Assembly (NCBI RefSeq): GCF_014692675.1
Contig: NZ_JABFCZ010000009.1
Span: forward strand, 124,001-188,000
From: Roseibium aggregatum
GTDB taxonomy: Bacteria; Pseudomonadota; Alphaproteobacteria; Rhizobiales; Stappiaceae
Length of the DNA stretch: 64,000 bases
Direction of reading: 5' to 3'
Part shown: in pieces, positions 17,995-27,631 of the stretch
Numbering within the stretch: the stretch's first letter is position 1
How the letters are laid out: every line of letters begins with the position of its first letter
Made by a program: the position numbers and the translations under genes
The notes under the pieces: model-generated
Database searches by the model: none
What the model was told of the DNA's origin: nothing
The model's input: only the letters and a program-made list of their open reading frames with translations

Positions 17995-20706
17995 TTATTT
18001 CTGCAGGGACTTGAGCCGGTAGAGCGCTTCGAGCGCTTCCCGTGGCGTCATGTCGTCCGGATCCAGATCCTCCAGGGCCTCTGTAAGCGGATCCGGTTCG
18101 CTTTCGGTCCGGGCGGTGCTGGGCGCAGGCGTTGGAATGGCGGCAAAAAGCGGCAATTCATCGATCAGCGCCTCGGCGGGCGACCGCCTGTCCTGTTCCT
18201 CCAGCTGGCTCAGCACCTGCTGGGAGCGCTGGACGACGCTTGCCGGAAGACCGGCGAGCTTGGCGACCTGGATGCCGTAGGACCTGTCGGCGGCTCCGGG
18301 CACGATTTCATGCAGGAACACGACCTCGCCGTTCCATTCCTTAACCTGTACGGTTGCATTCGACAGCCGGTCGAGTTTGGCCGAAAGCGCGGTCAGTTCA
18401 TGGTAGTGGGTGGCGAACAGGGCGCGGGACCTGTTGACCTCGTGCAGATGCTCGATAGTCGCCCAGGCAATGGAAAGCCCGTCGAAGGTGGCCGTGCCGC
18501 GGCCGATTTCGTCCAGGATCACCAGGGACCTGTCGCCGGCCTGATTGAGGATCGCCGCCGTTTCCACCATTTCCACCATGAAGGTGGAGCGGCCGCGCGC
18601 CAGGTCGTCGGCGGCCCCCACACGGGAAAACAGCCGGTCGACCACACCGATATGGGCGCTTGCCGCCGGAACGAAGGCGCCCATCTGGGCAAGAACGGCA
18701 ATCAGCGCGTTCTGGCGCAGGAAGGTGGATTTACCGGCCATGTTCGGACCGGTAATCAGCCAGATCCGGCCGGTCTTGTCATCGCCTTCCGGTCCGAGAT
18801 GGGCGTCATTGGCGACGAAACTGTCGCCGCCTGCCGCTTTCAGGGCCTGCTCGACCACGGGATGGCGGCCGCCGGAAATGTCGAAGGCGCGCGTGTCATC
18901 CACGACCGGGCGCACGTAAGCATCTTCCTGGGCAAGCTTCGCCAGAGCGGCGGAGACATCCAGGATCGACAGGCCGTGCGCTGCGGCCTTGATGGCGTCG
19001 CCGCTTGCGACGATTTCTGCCGCAAGCCGGTCGAAGATTTCCAGTTCGATGGCAAGTGACCGCTCGCCGGCGCTTGCGATTTTCGATTCCAGATCCGCCA
19101 GTTCCGTCGTGGTGAAGCGCATGGCGCCGGCCATGGTCTGGCGGTGAATGAAACGGCCCGGATCTGCGGTCAGCTTTTCCGTCTGTGCGCTGGGCGCCTC
19201 GATGAACCAGCCGAGCACGTTGTTGTGCTTGATCTTCAGCGAGCGCAGGCCGAGTTCTTCCGAGTAGTCGGCCTGAAGCTTGGCGATCACCTTGCGGGAT
19301 TCGTCGCGCAGTGCGCGCAACTCGTCGAGGGTTTCGTCATACCCGGTGGCGACGAAATTGCCGTCGCGCTTCATCAGCGGCGGGTCTTCCTTGATCGCCC
19401 GGGTCAATTCCTCGCCAAACTCATGCGGCGCCTGCTCGAGGCTGGCGCGGGCCGCCGCGATTTCCGCCGGTACGGTCGCGGCCATGCCGATCTGGTCGAT
19501 CACCTGCCTGGCAGCCTGCATGCCCTGGGCAACGGCAAGGATATCCCGCGGACCGCCCCGCTGGAGCGCGATCCGCGACAGGGCGCGAGCCATGTCCGGA
19601 GCGCCCTTTAGCGTCCGGCGCAGGGCTTCGCGCATCATTTCGTTTTCCAGGAAGAACTCGACGGAATCGTGCCGCCTAGAAATTTCCTCCGGATTGACCA
19701 GCGGTCCCGCGAGACGGCTTGCCAGAAGTCGTGATCCGCCGCCGGTCACGGTCCGGTCGATGGTGGCAAGCAGGCTGCCCTGCTTTTCGCCGCCGAGCGT
19801 GCGGGTCAGTTCCAGATTGGCCCGGGTCGCCGGATCGATCAGCATCCGGCCCGCACCGGCTTCCCGCGTCGGCGGATCGAGCGGCGGGCGTTCGCCGAGC
19901 TGGGTCTTTTCCACGTAGGCGAGAATGCCGGCGGCCGCCGACAGTTCCGAACGGGAGAACGTGCCGAAACCGTCCAGCGTCTTCACCCCGAAATACTGGG
20001 CCAGCCGGTCGGTTGCCGTGGAGCTGTCGAAAAAGGCCCGCGGTACCGGCGAGAGTGCTGCGCCCGACTGCTCGGCAACCTGCCGGACTTCGGCTTCCTG
20101 CAGAAGATTGTCGGGCAGGATCAGTTCGCGCGGCGAGATCTGGGCAAGGTCCGCTGCAAGACGCTGGTCATCGGTTTCAGACACCTGGAACGAACCGGTC
20201 GACATGTCGATCCAGGCAAGGCCGTAGACCGCATCGCCGGAAAGCGATCCGCTCCTGAGGCGGGACATGGCGGCCAGGAAATTGTTCGCCGAGGAATCGA
20301 GCAGCCGTTCCTCGGTGAGGGTTCCCGGCGTGACCAGCCGGATTACGTCCCGGCGCACGACGGATTTCGATCCGCGTTTCTTGGCTTCTGCGGGGTCCTC
20401 GGTCTGTTCGCAAACCGCGACCCGGTGCCCGCGGGCGATCAGTTTCTGCAGGTAATCGTCGGCGGCGTGGACCGGGACGCCGCACATGGGGATGTCCTCG
20501 CCCAGGTGCTTGCCGCGTTTGGTCAGCGTGATGCCCAGGGTCTGCGATGCGATTTCCGCGTCTTCGAAAAACAGTTCGTAGAAGTCGCCCATCCGGTAGA
20601 ACAGCAGGCTGTCCGGATTGGCGGCTTTTATTTCCAGGAACTGTGCCATCATCGGTGTGACGCGATGATCGGCCGGCTCGATTTTCGCAAGGGCTTGGTC
20701 AGACAT
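17995..20706 (-). CDS. mutS: DNA mismatch repair protein MutS
   Basis: Recognises base mismatches and recruits MutL. The 903 residues include the mismatch-reading domain with [11 protein letters not shown] near residue 40 (containing the Phe-x-Glu mismatch wedge), connector, lever and clamp domains, and the ABC ATPase with Walker [10 protein letters not shown] at about residue 650 and [14 protein letters not shown]-terminal [12 protein letters not shown] segment and a tail similar to the tetramerisation motif follow. Length is normal. Divergent from maeB by 148 bp. Confidence 0.97.
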   Translation of the reverse strand: MSDQALAKIEPADHRVTPMMAQFLEIKAANPDSLLFYRMGDFYELFFEDAEIASQTLGITLTKRGKHLGEDIPMCGVPVHAADDYLQKLIARGHRVAVCEQTEDPAEAKKRGSKSVVRRDVIRLVTPGTLTEERLLDSSANNFLAAMSRLRSGSLSGDAVYGLAWIDMSTGSFQVSETDDQRLAADLAQISPRELILPDNLLQEAEVRQVAEQSGAALSPVPRAFFDSSTATDRLAQYFGVKTLDGFGTFSRSELSAAAGILAYVEKTQLGERPPLDPPTREAGAGRMLIDPATRANLELTRTLGGEKQGSLLATIDRTVTGGGSRLLASRLAGPLVNPEEISRRHDSVEFFLENEMMREALRRTLKGAPDMARALSRIALQRGGPRDILAVAQGMQAARQVIDQIGMAATVPAEIAAARASLEQAPHEFGEELTRAIKEDPPLMKRDGNFVATGYDETLDELRALRDESRKVIAKLQADYSEELGLRSLKIKHNNVLGWFIEAPSAQTEKLTADPGRFIHRQTMAGAMRFTTTELADLESKIASAGERSLAIELEIFDRLAAEIVASGDAIKAAAHGLSILDVSAALAKLAQEDAYVRPVVDDTRAFDISGGRHPVVEQALKAAGGDSFVANDAHLGPEGDDKTGRIWLITGPNMAGKSTFLRQNALIAVLAQMGAFVPAASAHIGVVDRLFSRVGAADDLARGRSTFMVEMVETAAILNQAGDRSLVILDEIGRGTATFDGLSIAWATIEHLHEVNRSRALFATHYHELTALSAKLDRLSNATVQVKEWNGEVVFLHEIVPGAADRSYGIQVAKLAGLPASVVQRSQQVLSQLEEQDRRSPAEALIDELPLFAAIPTPAPSTARTESEPDPLTEALEDLDPDDMTPREALEALYRLKSLQK

Positions 20707-20854
20707 GGTGCGAAACTAGCAAACCCTTTTACGGGTTTCACAATTGCTATGCCTTTTGGTGGTCTTGAGCCGGTAATTTTCAGGGGATAAGGTCGCTGTC
20801 CCGCCAGGCTAGCAATGCGATAAAAAAATCGCCATCAGAGGAAACGCCGAGATC

Positions 20855-23137
20855 ATGCCCGCCACAGACAAAACATCCAGGACCGGCCTCAGTTTTACCG
20901 AGCAGGAAGCGCTGCAATTCCACCAGGAAGGACGCCCGGGAAAGCTGGAAATCAGCCCGACCAAACCGATGGCCACCCAGAGGGATCTTTCGCTCGCCTA
21001 TTCGCCGGGGGTGGCGGTGCCCGTGCTGGCGATTTCCGAAGATCCGAGCCGGGCCTTCGACTACACCACCCGCGGCAACATGGTCGCCGTCATCACCAAC
21101 GGCTCGGCGATTCTCGGTCTCGGCAATCTCGGTGCTCTGGCCGCCAAGCCGGTCATGGAGGGCAAGGCGGTGCTCTTCAAGCGGTTCGCGGACATCGATT
21201 CCATCGATCTGGAAGTCGATACCCAGGATGTCGACGCTTTCATCAATTCGGTCCGTTATCTCGGCCCGTCCTTTGGCGGCATCAACCTGGAAGACATCAA
21301 GGCGCCCGACTGTTTCATCATCGAACAGCAGTTGCGCGAGATGATGGACATTCCCGTCTTTCACGACGATCAGCACGGCACGGCGATCATCGCGGCAGCC
21401 GGCCTGATCAATGCGCTTCATCTGACCGGTCGGGAGATGAAGGATACGAAGGTGGTCTGCAATGGCGCGGGTGCAGCCGGTATTGCCTGCATCGAGCTGG
21501 TCAAGGCCATGGGCATACCCCATGACAACGTCATTTTGTGCGATACCAAGGGTGCGATCTACAAGGGCCGCACCGAGGGCATGAACCAGTGGAAGTCGGC
21601 CCATGCGGTGGAGACCGACGCCCGGTCCCTTTATGACGCGGTCAAGGGCGCCGACGTGTTCCTCGGCGTTTCGGTCAAGGGCGCGCTGACCCCGGACATG
21701 CTGCGTGTCATGGCGCCGAACCCGATCATTTTCGCCATGGCCAATCCGGATCCGGAAATCACCCCGGAAGAGGCTGCCGAGGTGCGCGACGACGCCATTG
21801 TCGCCACCGGCCGGTCCGATTATCCGAACCAGGTCAACAACGTGCTCGGCTTTCCCTACATCTTCCGCGGCGCGCTCGACGTTCAGGCAACGACCATCAA
21901 CGACGAGATGAAGGTTGCCTGCGCCCATGCGCTGGCCGAACTGGCCCGCGAGGAGGTGCCGGATGAGGTCGCCGCCGCCTATCGGGGCAACCGGCCGAAA
22001 TTCGGCCCGGAATACATCATTCCGGTTCCCTTCGATCCGCGGCTCATTTCCGCGATCCCGCCGGCGGTGGCTCAGGCGGCGATGGATTCCGGCGTCGCCC
22101 GCCGGCCGATCGTCGACATGGACCGGTACCGGGAAGAGCTCTCCGCCCGGCGCGATCCGGTCGCCGGCACCCTGCAGCGGATCTTCTCCAAGGTCCGCCA
22201 GATGCCGAAAAAGGTGGTCTTTGCCGAAGGCGAGGAAGAGCCCGTTATCCGCGCGGCTGCCAGCTTCGTGGCCCAGGGCCTTGGCGAGGCGATCCTGATC
22301 GGCCGCGAGGACGAGATCAAGCAGATGGCCCAGAGTGCCGGTGTCGACATCAACCGCCCCGGCATCACAGTTCAGAACGCAAGGCTTTCCAACCGCAACA
22401 AGGACTATGCCCAGTTTCTCTACGGCCGCCTGCAGCGGAAAGGCTACCTGCAGCGCGACTGCCAGCGTCTGGTCAACAACGACCGCAACTACTTCGGTGC
22501 GATCATGGTCGCCCGCGGCGACGCCGATGCCATGGTCACCGGCCTGACCCGGAATTATTCGGTCGCTCTCGACACGGTGCGCACCTGTCTCGACGTCAAA
22601 CCGGGGCACCGGGTGATCGGCGTTTCGCTCTGCCTTGCGCGCGGCCGGACGGTCCTGATCGCCGACACGGCGGTGATCGACATGCCGAATTCGGAAGAAC
22701 TGGCGGATATTGCGGAAGAGGCTGCGCATGTGGCGCGCAAGCTCGGCTACGAACCCCGGGTCGCCATGCTCGCCTATTCGACGTTCGGCCATCCGCGCGG
22801 CGAACGCTCCGAGCGGGTGCAGGAAGCGGTCAAGATTCTCGACCGGCGCCGTGTGGACTTCGAATATGACGGCGAAATGGCAGCCGACATCGCCCTCAAC
22901 ATGGACAAGATGGGCGTCTATCCGTTCTGCCGCCTGACCGGCCCGGCCAACGTTCTGGTCATGCCGGCGTTCCACTCCGCATCGATCTCTACCAAGATGC
23001 TGCAGGAGCTTGGCGGCTCGACCGTGATCGGTCCTCTGCTCGTCGGCCTCGACAAGCCGGTCCAGATCGTGCCGATGGGCGCGAAGGACAGCGATATCGT
23101 CAACATGGCGGCGATTGCGGCCTTCAACGTGACCTGA
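20855..23137 (+). CDS. maeB: NADP-dependent malic enzyme fused to a phosphotransacetylase domain
   Basis: 760 residues, the standard length of the MaeB (TME) type in rhizobia. The N-terminal about 430 residues are the malic enzyme (LAYSPGVAVP, FHDDQHGTAIIAAAGL, NGAGAAGIACIEL, FAMANPDPEITP), decarboxylating malate to pyruvate. The C-terminal about 330 residues resemble phosphate acetyltransferase (VFAEGEEEPVIRAA, MVTGLTRNYS, LTGPANVLVMPAFHSA), normally catalytically silent but regulatory, responding to acetyl-CoA. It supplies NADPH and pyruvate. Single gene divergent from mutS. Confidence 0.96.
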   Translation: MPATDKTSRTGLSFTEQEALQFHQEGRPGKLEISPTKPMATQRDLSLAYSPGVAVPVLAISEDPSRAFDYTTRGNMVAVITNGSAILGLGNLGALAAKPVMEGKAVLFKRFADIDSIDLEVDTQDVDAFINSVRYLGPSFGGINLEDIKAPDCFIIEQQLREMMDIPVFHDDQHGTAIIAAAGLINALHLTGREMKDTKVVCNGAGAAGIACIELVKAMGIPHDNVILCDTKGAIYKGRTEGMNQWKSAHAVETDARSLYDAVKGADVFLGVSVKGALTPDMLRVMAPNPIIFAMANPDPEITPEEAAEVRDDAIVATGRSDYPNQVNNVLGFPYIFRGALDVQATTINDEMKVACAHALAELAREEVPDEVAAAYRGNRPKFGPEYIIPVPFDPRLISAIPPAVAQAAMDSGVARRPIVDMDRYREELSARRDPVAGTLQRIFSKVRQMPKKVVFAEGEEEPVIRAAASFVAQGLGEAILIGREDEIKQMAQSAGVDINRPGITVQNARLSNRNKDYAQFLYGRLQRKGYLQRDCQRLVNNDRNYFGAIMVARGDADAMVTGLTRNYSVALDTVRTCLDVKPGHRVIGVSLCLARGRTVLIADTAVIDMPNSEELADIAEEAAHVARKLGYEPRVAMLAYSTFGHPRGERSERVQEAVKILDRRRVDFEYDGEMAADIALNMDKMGVYPFCRLTGPANVLVMPAFHSASISTKMLQELGGSTVIGPLLVGLDKPVQIVPMGAKDSDIVNMAAIAAFNVT

Positions 23138-23225
23138 CCGGCGTCATTTGGAATCGGTTAGAAAAAACACTAGATATCGGGGGCAGGCTGTGGTTTTCAG
23201 CCGCTGCCCCTGAAAGCGGAAGACC

Positions 23226-23885
23226 ATGAACGACATGAAGATCAAAATCTGCGGTCTTTCGACCGAAGAAACCATGCAGGCGGCCCTGGATGCCGGCGCG
23301 GATATGGTCGGTCTGGTGTTCTTTCCCAAAAGCCCGCGCCATGTACCGCTTTCGACCGCCTGCCGGCTGGCGGATATGGCCCGCGGCAAGGCGGAAATCG
23401 TCGCGCTCACGGTCAACATGGATCTGGACGGGCTGTCGCGGATCAACGAACTGGTGAACCCGGACTGGTTTCAGTTTCACGGGGAAGAGACGCCGGAAGC
23501 CTGTGCCGCAGCCAAGGTCATGTTCCAGAAGAAAATCATGAAGGCGGTGCCGGTTTCGGAACGGGCCGATCTTGAACAGGCGCAGTTCTACGCTATCGTT
23601 GCGGACATGATCCTGTTCGACGCGAAGCCGCCGAAAGGCTCGGATCTGCCGGGCGGAAACGGCGTTTCCTACGACTGGACCCTGCTCAAGGACCTTGACC
23701 TTGCCAAGCCCTTCATGCTTTCGGGGGGGCTGGACGCTTCCAATGTGGCCGAGGCGATCGAAAAGAGCGGCACCACCGCCGTCGATGTGTCCTCCGGCGT
23801 CGAGCGGGAAAAGGGCGTCAAGGATTGTGATCTTATCCGCGCATTCGTGGCAGCCGCCCGGGGCGCAACAGTGGCAGGGGAGTAA
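23226..23885 (+). CDS. trpF: Phosphoribosylanthranilate isomerase TrpF
   Basis: Third step of tryptophan synthesis, an Amadori rearrangement of phosphoribosylanthranilate. The 219 residues form a TIM barrel with the catalytic cysteine in KICGLS (residues 7-12), the catalytic aspartate in LFDAKPP and the phosphate-binding LSGGLD. It lies directly before trpB (6 bp), as in the trpF-trpB-trpA-accD-folC string of Hyphomicrobiales, but trpA is displaced about 2.7 kb here. Confidence 0.96.
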   Translation: MNDMKIKICGLSTEETMQAALDAGADMVGLVFFPKSPRHVPLSTACRLADMARGKAEIVALTVNMDLDGLSRINELVNPDWFQFHGEETPEACAAAKVMFQKKIMKAVPVSERADLEQAQFYAIVADMILFDAKPPKGSDLPGGNGVSYDWTLLKDLDLAKPFMLSGGLDASNVAEAIEKSGTTAVDVSSGVEREKGVKDCDLIRAFVAAARGATVAGE

Positions 23886-23891
23886 CTTGCG

Positions 23892-25106
23892 TTGACCACG
23901 ATGGCAAACAGCATGCGCAGCGGACCGGACGACCGCGGGTTTTTCGGCATTTTCGGCGGCCGCTACGTTGCCGAAACCCTGATGCCGCTGATCCTGGACC
24001 TTGAGCAGGCCTATGAGGACGCCAAGAACGACCCGGCCTATGCTGCGGAGATCGAGGACCTCAACACCCATTACACCGGCCGGCCGTCGCCGCTTTATTT
24101 CGCCGAGCGCCTGACCGAGCATCTGGGCGGTGCGAAGATCTACTTCAAGCGCGACGAGCTGAACCACACCGGATCGCACAAGATCAACAATTGCCTGGGC
24201 CAGATCCTGCTGGCCAAACGCATGGGCAAGACCCGGATCATCGCCGAAACCGGTGCCGGACAGCACGGTGTGGCAACGGCCACCGTCTGCGCCCGCTTCG
24301 GCCTGCCCTGCGTGGTCTACATGGGCAAGACCGATGTGGAACGGCAGAAGCCGAATGTTTTCCGGATGAAGCTGCTCGGCGCGGAGATCGTTCCGGTCAC
24401 CGCCGGTGCCGGCACGCTGAAAGATGCCATGAACGAGGCGCTGCGCGACTGGGTCACCAACGTGGACAGCACCTATTACCTGATCGGCACCGCCGCGGGC
24501 CCGCACCCCTATCCGGAAATGGTGCGCGATTTCCAGTCGGTGATCGGCAAGGAGCTCCGCGAGCAGATGATGGCGGCCGAAGGCCGTCTGCCCGATGCCT
24601 TGGTGGCAGCCGTCGGCGGCGGTTCCAACGCCATCGGCCTGTTCCATCCCTTCCTCGACGATCCGGACGTCAAGATCTACGGCGTGGAAGCCGGTGGCCG
24701 GGGGCTCGAAGGCGAGGAACACTGCGCGTCGCTGACGGCCGGCAAGCCCGGCGTCCTGCACGGCAACCGCACCTATCTGCTTCAGGACGACGACGGCCAG
24801 ATCCTCGAAGGTCACTCGATTTCCGCCGGTCTCGACTATCCGGGCATCGGTCCGGAGCACTCCTGGCTCAAGGAAACCGGCCGCGTGACATATGTTCCGG
24901 CCATGGACGACGAGGCGCTGGAAGCCTTTCAGCTGCTGACCAAGATCGAGGGCATTATCCCGGCGCTCGAGCCGGCCCATGCTCTGGCGCACGTGATCAA
25001 GCTGGCGCCGCAGATGGACAAGGACCAGATCCTTGTCATGAACCTGTGCGGCCGCGGCGACAAGGACGTCTTCGCCGTCGGCAACATGCTCGGCTTCGAC
25101 CTCTGA
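23892..25106 (+). CDS. trpB: Tryptophan synthase beta chain TrpB
   Basis: PLP enzyme joining indole and serine to make tryptophan, acting in a complex with TrpA. The 404 residues have the PLP lysine in HTGSHKINN (K97), the GGGSNAIG phosphate loop and the ETGAGQHG catalytic region. The open frame starts with TTG at 23892; an ATG three codons later (23901) is an alternative. Its partner trpA is not adjacent but lies at 27799, separated by an accessory block. A convergent SDR gene follows with an intrinsic terminator on the opposite strand. Confidence 0.97.
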   Translation: MTTMANSMRSGPDDRGFFGIFGGRYVAETLMPLILDLEQAYEDAKNDPAYAAEIEDLNTHYTGRPSPLYFAERLTEHLGGAKIYFKRDELNHTGSHKINNCLGQILLAKRMGKTRIIAETGAGQHGVATATVCARFGLPCVVYMGKTDVERQKPNVFRMKLLGAEIVPVTAGAGTLKDAMNEALRDWVTNVDSTYYLIGTAAGPHPYPEMVRDFQSVIGKELREQMMAAEGRLPDALVAAVGGGSNAIGLFHPFLDDPDVKIYGVEAGGRGLEGEEHCASLTAGKPGVLHGNRTYLLQDDDGQILEGHSISAGLDYPGIGPEHSWLKETGRVTYVPAMDDEALEAFQLLTKIEGIIPALEPAHALAHVIKLAPQMDKDQILVMNLCGRGDKDVFAVGNMLGFDL

Positions 25107-25128
25107 TCTGAATTCCTGAAAAAAATCT

Positions 25129-25152
25129 GCGCGGCCGGCTTAGTGGCCGCGC
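25129..25152 (-). terminator. Intrinsic terminator at the 3' end of the SDR gene
   Basis: GCGCGGCC (25129-25136) pairs with GGCCGCGC (25145-25152), enclosing the SDR stop codon in the loop. On the minus strand the stem is followed by AGATTTTTTC, a good U run. Confidence 0.8.
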
Positions 25153-25901
25153 ATGAGCCCGTAGGCCGCCGCCGGTGAAATCCGGAAGATCAGGCGAAGA
25201 AGCTTCGTCTTTTCCACCCAGATCTCCTGCCGTCCGGCTGCAAGACCCGCCAGAACATCCGCCGCCGCTTGCGCCGGCGGATATTTTTTTGCCGAACCGG
25301 GTTTGGAAAGCGTCGTGTCGACCAGGGTCATGATCACGTCCGTCACCTGAACGGGCAGGTTCCTGGCGCGGCATTGATCGCGGAACGACCGCGTGAAATT
25401 CGACAGCCCCGCCTTGGTGCCGCAATAGACGGATGCATCGGGGATCGGTGCAAGCGCCAGGCCTGAGGAAATATTGGCGATCGCGCCGCCGCCCGGCGCC
25501 CCTGCGAGCATCGGCAGAAGGGTCGCGCAGAGTTGCAGCGGGGCGATGAGGTTGATCGCAATTTCATGGGCGATCAGTTCTTCCTGTCCTTCCGTTCCGG
25601 CGGTCAGGTCGTCGTGGCGCATGATCGCGGCATTGTTGATCAGGACGCTGCAGTCGGGGTGTTGTTCCTGAACCCATTCCGCGATCGAAGTGGCGCCGCG
25701 CGGTTCGCCGAGATCGGCAGCGAACGTGTGAACCTTGCCGGGAAAGGCGATGGCCAGATTGTCCAGATGACCCTTGTTGCTGCCAACGGCCAGCACGCTC
25801 GCGCCCTGATCGATCAGTTGCCGGGAGAGTTCCAGTCCGATACCGCGCGCGCCGCCGGTGACGAGCACCTTGCGCCCGGCAAAGTTAAGTCGTTGAGCCA
25901 T
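25140..25901 (-). CDS. SDR family oxidoreductase
   Basis: Classical short-chain dehydrogenase of 253 residues: cofactor motif TGGARGIG (15-22), NNAA at 89-92, catalytic serine at 145/146 and Y159-x3-K163 (YCGTK). Its general look is that of DltE-like dehydrogenases; the substrate is unknown. It is divergent from a TetR regulator, and the two leaders are near mirror images (ACTCGCAT plus the same ribosome-site stretch), so TetR control is likely (inference). The pair sits in the block that splits the trp operon and looks like an acquired module. Confidence 0.92.
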   Translation of the reverse strand: MAQRLNFAGRKVLVTGGARGIGLELSRQLIDQGASVLAVGSNKGHLDNLAIAFPGKVHTFAADLGEPRGATSIAEWVQEQHPDCSVLINNAAIMRHDDLTAGTEGQEELIAHEIAINLIAPLQLCATLLPMLAGAPGGGAIANISSGLALAPIPDASVYCGTKAGLSNFTRSFRDQCRARNLPVQVTDVIMTLVDTTLSKPGSAKKYPPAQAAADVLAGLAAGRQEIWVEKTKLLRLIFRISPAAAYGLMRGH

Positions 25902-25904
25902 TCC

Positions 25905-25922
25905 TGCCTCTGAAATGCGAGT
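25905..25922 (-). promoter_or_regulatory. SDR leader with putative TetR operator half
   Basis: Read on the minus strand this is ACTCGCATTTCAGAGGCA directly before the SDR ATG, including its ribosome site. It matches the leader of the divergent tetR (26245-26261) except for one inserted T. The ACTCGCAT element (25915-25922 reversed) is the candidate operator unit. Confidence 0.5.
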
Positions 25923-25948
25923 GTTTCATTGAGTGCGGCGCCGTGAAT

Positions 25949-26214
25949 AGAGCGAGCTGAGCTTGGATTGGACCATTTGACCGATACGATATTGTCGACT
26001 GACTAGGCGGCTTGCGCGCGGTGGTGTCGTTCCACCACAAGCGCGAGCCAACACAGTCAGTGGTCAAAATCGTCCGGCCCTTCGGGTGGCAAGAAGCGGC
26101 CCATCGGCAGCGTTGCGCCGTTTGCCCGATGCGCCGCATCGCTCTTCACGACGCGCCTTGCCGAGTGAACCGCTTTTTGCCATCAAATGATTCAATCCAA
26201 GCTCAGCTCGCTCT
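25949..26214. mobile_element. 266-bp element with long terminal inverted repeats (MITE or IS remnant candidate)
   Basis: The ends 25949-25980 and 26183-26214 are inverted copies over 32 bp with 2 mismatches; the outer 22 bp are identical. No open frame of transposase size lies inside. The interior contains further hairpins, for example GGTGGT/ACCACC around 26020-26036 within a longer imperfect palindrome (about 25995-26066). I see no clear target-site duplication. It occupies most of the 363-bp gap between the divergent SDR and tetR genes; nothing else but their leaders is left there. Terminal repeats, size and lack of coding potential fit a miniature inverted-repeat element, but an in-place regulatory palindrome is not excluded. 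Confidence 0.65.
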
Positions 26215-26230
26215 TATAATGTGAGCTTTT

Positions 26231-26261
26231 ACTCGCATCACGCAACTCGCATTCAGAGGCA
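26231..26261 (+). promoter_or_regulatory. tetR leader with two ACTCGCAT repeats (putative operator)
   Basis: ACTCGCAT occurs at 26231-26238 and 26245-26252, the second running into the ribosome site just before the tetR ATG at 26265. The same element appears inverted in front of the SDR gene. Repeats at both starts of a divergent regulator-enzyme pair suggest the TetR binding sites. Confidence 0.5.
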
Positions 26262-26264
26262 GCG

Positions 26265-26903
26265 ATGAACCAGCGCCTGACCCCCCGGAAACAGCCGCGC
26301 CAGAAGCGCAGCCAGGAAACCTGCGCCATTATTTTGGAAGCCGCTGCTCGCATTCTGGAAAGTGATGGTCTCGGCGGACTGACCACCAACCGCGTGGCGG
26401 AAATCGCCGGCGTGTCGGTTGGGTCGCTCTACCAGTATTTCCCGTCGAAGGAAGCGATCCTGGCGGAGATGATCCGCGGTCTCCGCCGCAGCCTGCTCTT
26501 GGACTGCGAGGCGGCTGTCGAAACCGTGCGCGGCAGACCGTTATCGGATGCGGTCGATGTCATGGTTCGGGCAAGCCTTCGCCATCACCTGGTGCGCCCC
26601 GGCCTTGCGCGTGTACTGGAACGCGCCGAGGAGGAATTGCCGCTGGAAGAGGATCTGAAGGCCATCAAGGGAGAACTGATGACCTTGGTGACCGGGGTGT
26701 TGGAGGAAAGGGACGTGGCGAATGCCGGTCAGGCCGCCTTTGACCTGATTGCGCTGAGCCACGGTCTGGCCTCAGCCGCCATTGCCGGCGGCGAAACCGA
26801 CCTTGAAAACCTGTTTCAGCGCCTGCGGCGTGCGGCCTTGGGTTACCTGGGCCTGCAATCAGACAGGACCGGTTCCGATGCGGGCGGTGTCAGCGCCGCC
26901 TGA
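26265..26903 (+). CDS. TetR/AcrR family transcriptional regulator
   Basis: 212 residues with the N-terminal TetR helix-turn-helix (about residues 39-66, LTTNRVAEIAGVSVGSLYQYFPSKEAIL in part) preceded by a basic arm rich in Arg, Lys and Gln. The C-terminal domain is the variable ligand-binding part (AetR-like, tetracyclin repressor-like C-terminal domains differ too much for a ligand guess). It is divergent from the SDR gene, which is its likely target along with itself. A small minus-strand gene overlaps its last 14 bases. Confidence 0.9.
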   Translation: MNQRLTPRKQPRQKRSQETCAIILEAAARILESDGLGGLTTNRVAEIAGVSVGSLYQYFPSKEAILAEMIRGLRRSLLLDCEAAVETVRGRPLSDAVDVMVRASLRHHLVRPGLARVLERAEEELPLEEDLKAIKGELMTLVTGVLEERDVANAGQAAFDLIALSHGLASAAIAGGETDLENLFQRLRRAALGYLGLQSDRTGSDAGGVSAA

Positions 26904-27114
26904 TCGGGTCTGAGGCGAGCGCGTCTTGCAGGAAAAGCTGGCGGCCGCGGGCATCCAGATTGTCCGCCTGCCGGGCGGCATCGTGATCCGCGAGCGGTGC
27001 CGGCCTGTCCATGGCAGCCGGAGCGGACTGCAGGCCGATGTTCAGATGTTTCATTTTCCGCCAGAACCTTGATGAAAACGGTTCGGGTGCCGGTTCGAAG
27101 AGCGAGCGGGCCAT
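26890..27114 (-). CDS. Small hypothetical protein, divergent from the DUF1127 gene
   Basis: 74 residues (MARSLFEPAPEP start) from an ATG at 27112-27114 with a GAGG ribosome site 6 bases upstream; an in-frame TTG lies two codons earlier. I recognise no domain. The first 30 residues are Pro/Phe/Arg rich and the C-terminal half is Asp/Arg/Ala rich. There is no membrane segment. It overlaps the 3' end of tetR by 14 bp and is divergent from a DUF1127 gene. Support is the ribosome site and position only, so it may be spurious. Confidence 0.42.
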   Translation of the reverse strand: MARSLFEPAPEPFSSRFWRKMKHLNIGLQSAPAAMDRPAPLADHDAARQADNLDARGRQLFLQDALASDPIRRR

Positions 27115-27120
27115 TTCCAA

Positions 27121-27406
27121 CCTCGTTATTATGTTTGTTGCGGCAAAAAGTGCACTGAGTGCTACATAACAAGGTGCCGCCTGCGCCGCAAGTCATGGCA
27201 CGCAATGCCGCCATGCGATTTCAGTTGGGCTCTGCGTCTTTTCGCACCGGATTAGACGGCTAGCCATTCCAAAGGCGCAGGGCTGCTGCCCGCTCTTGTA
27301 TATTGCAGTGCAAAATAATCGTCCTATCTTATTGGAATAACAAGAAAGCAGCGCACCATTTCGGTTCGACGCGCTTCAGCCCCGACCATTAAAAGGAACA
27401 GCAAAA
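27121..27406. promoter_or_regulatory. Divergent gap before the DUF1127 gene
   Basis: These 286 bases hold no supported gene. The sequence is clearly more AT-rich than its surroundings. TTATTGGAATAA near 27333-27344 is a short perfect palindrome, and AAAGGA sits just before the DUF1127 ATG. No confident promoter hexamers can be named. Confidence 0.35.
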
Positions 27407-27631
27407 ATGGCCGCCACGACATCTGCTTCTGTATTCGAACTTGCCTCCCACGCCCTTTCCTCCGCCGGCAAGGGCATCCTTGCCGTTCTGGAAGAATTCG
27501 GCCGGGCCCGTGCCGCCAAGGCGCTCTACACCGAACTTGCCGCCATGAGCGATGAAGAACTCGATGCGCTCGGCCTTGTCCGCAGCGACATTTCCCGGAC
27601 CGTTTACAACAAGGTCTACGATCTCCGCTAA
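27407..27631 (+). CDS. DUF1127 (YjiS-like) small protein
   Basis: 74 residues ending in the DUF1127 signature: RARAAKALYTELAAMSDEEL, LGLVRSDIS and a C-terminal YDLR. DUF1127 proteins are small, Arg-rich and abundant in alphaproteobacteria; some bind RNA or affect phosphate, carbon and stress responses, but the role of this one is unknown. The ATG at 27407 has an AAAGGAAC ribosome site. It lies between the SDR/TetR module and trpA, within the block that separates trpB from trpA. Confidence 0.85.
   Translation: MAATTSASVFELASHALSSAGKGILAVLEEFGRARAAKALYTELAAMSDEELDALGLVRSDISRTVYNKVYDLR

Noticed and set aside
20780-22975. 731-residue minus-strand open frame opposite maeB
   Set aside because: maeB on the plus strand has all family motifs; the antisense frame is a by-product of GC-rich third positions and has no recognisable domain.
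23124-24992. 622-residue minus-strand open frame opposite trpF-trpB
   Set aside because: Shadow of trpF and trpB, no domain. The same applies to 27628-29496 (opposite trpA-accD) and 57171-59189 (opposite polA).
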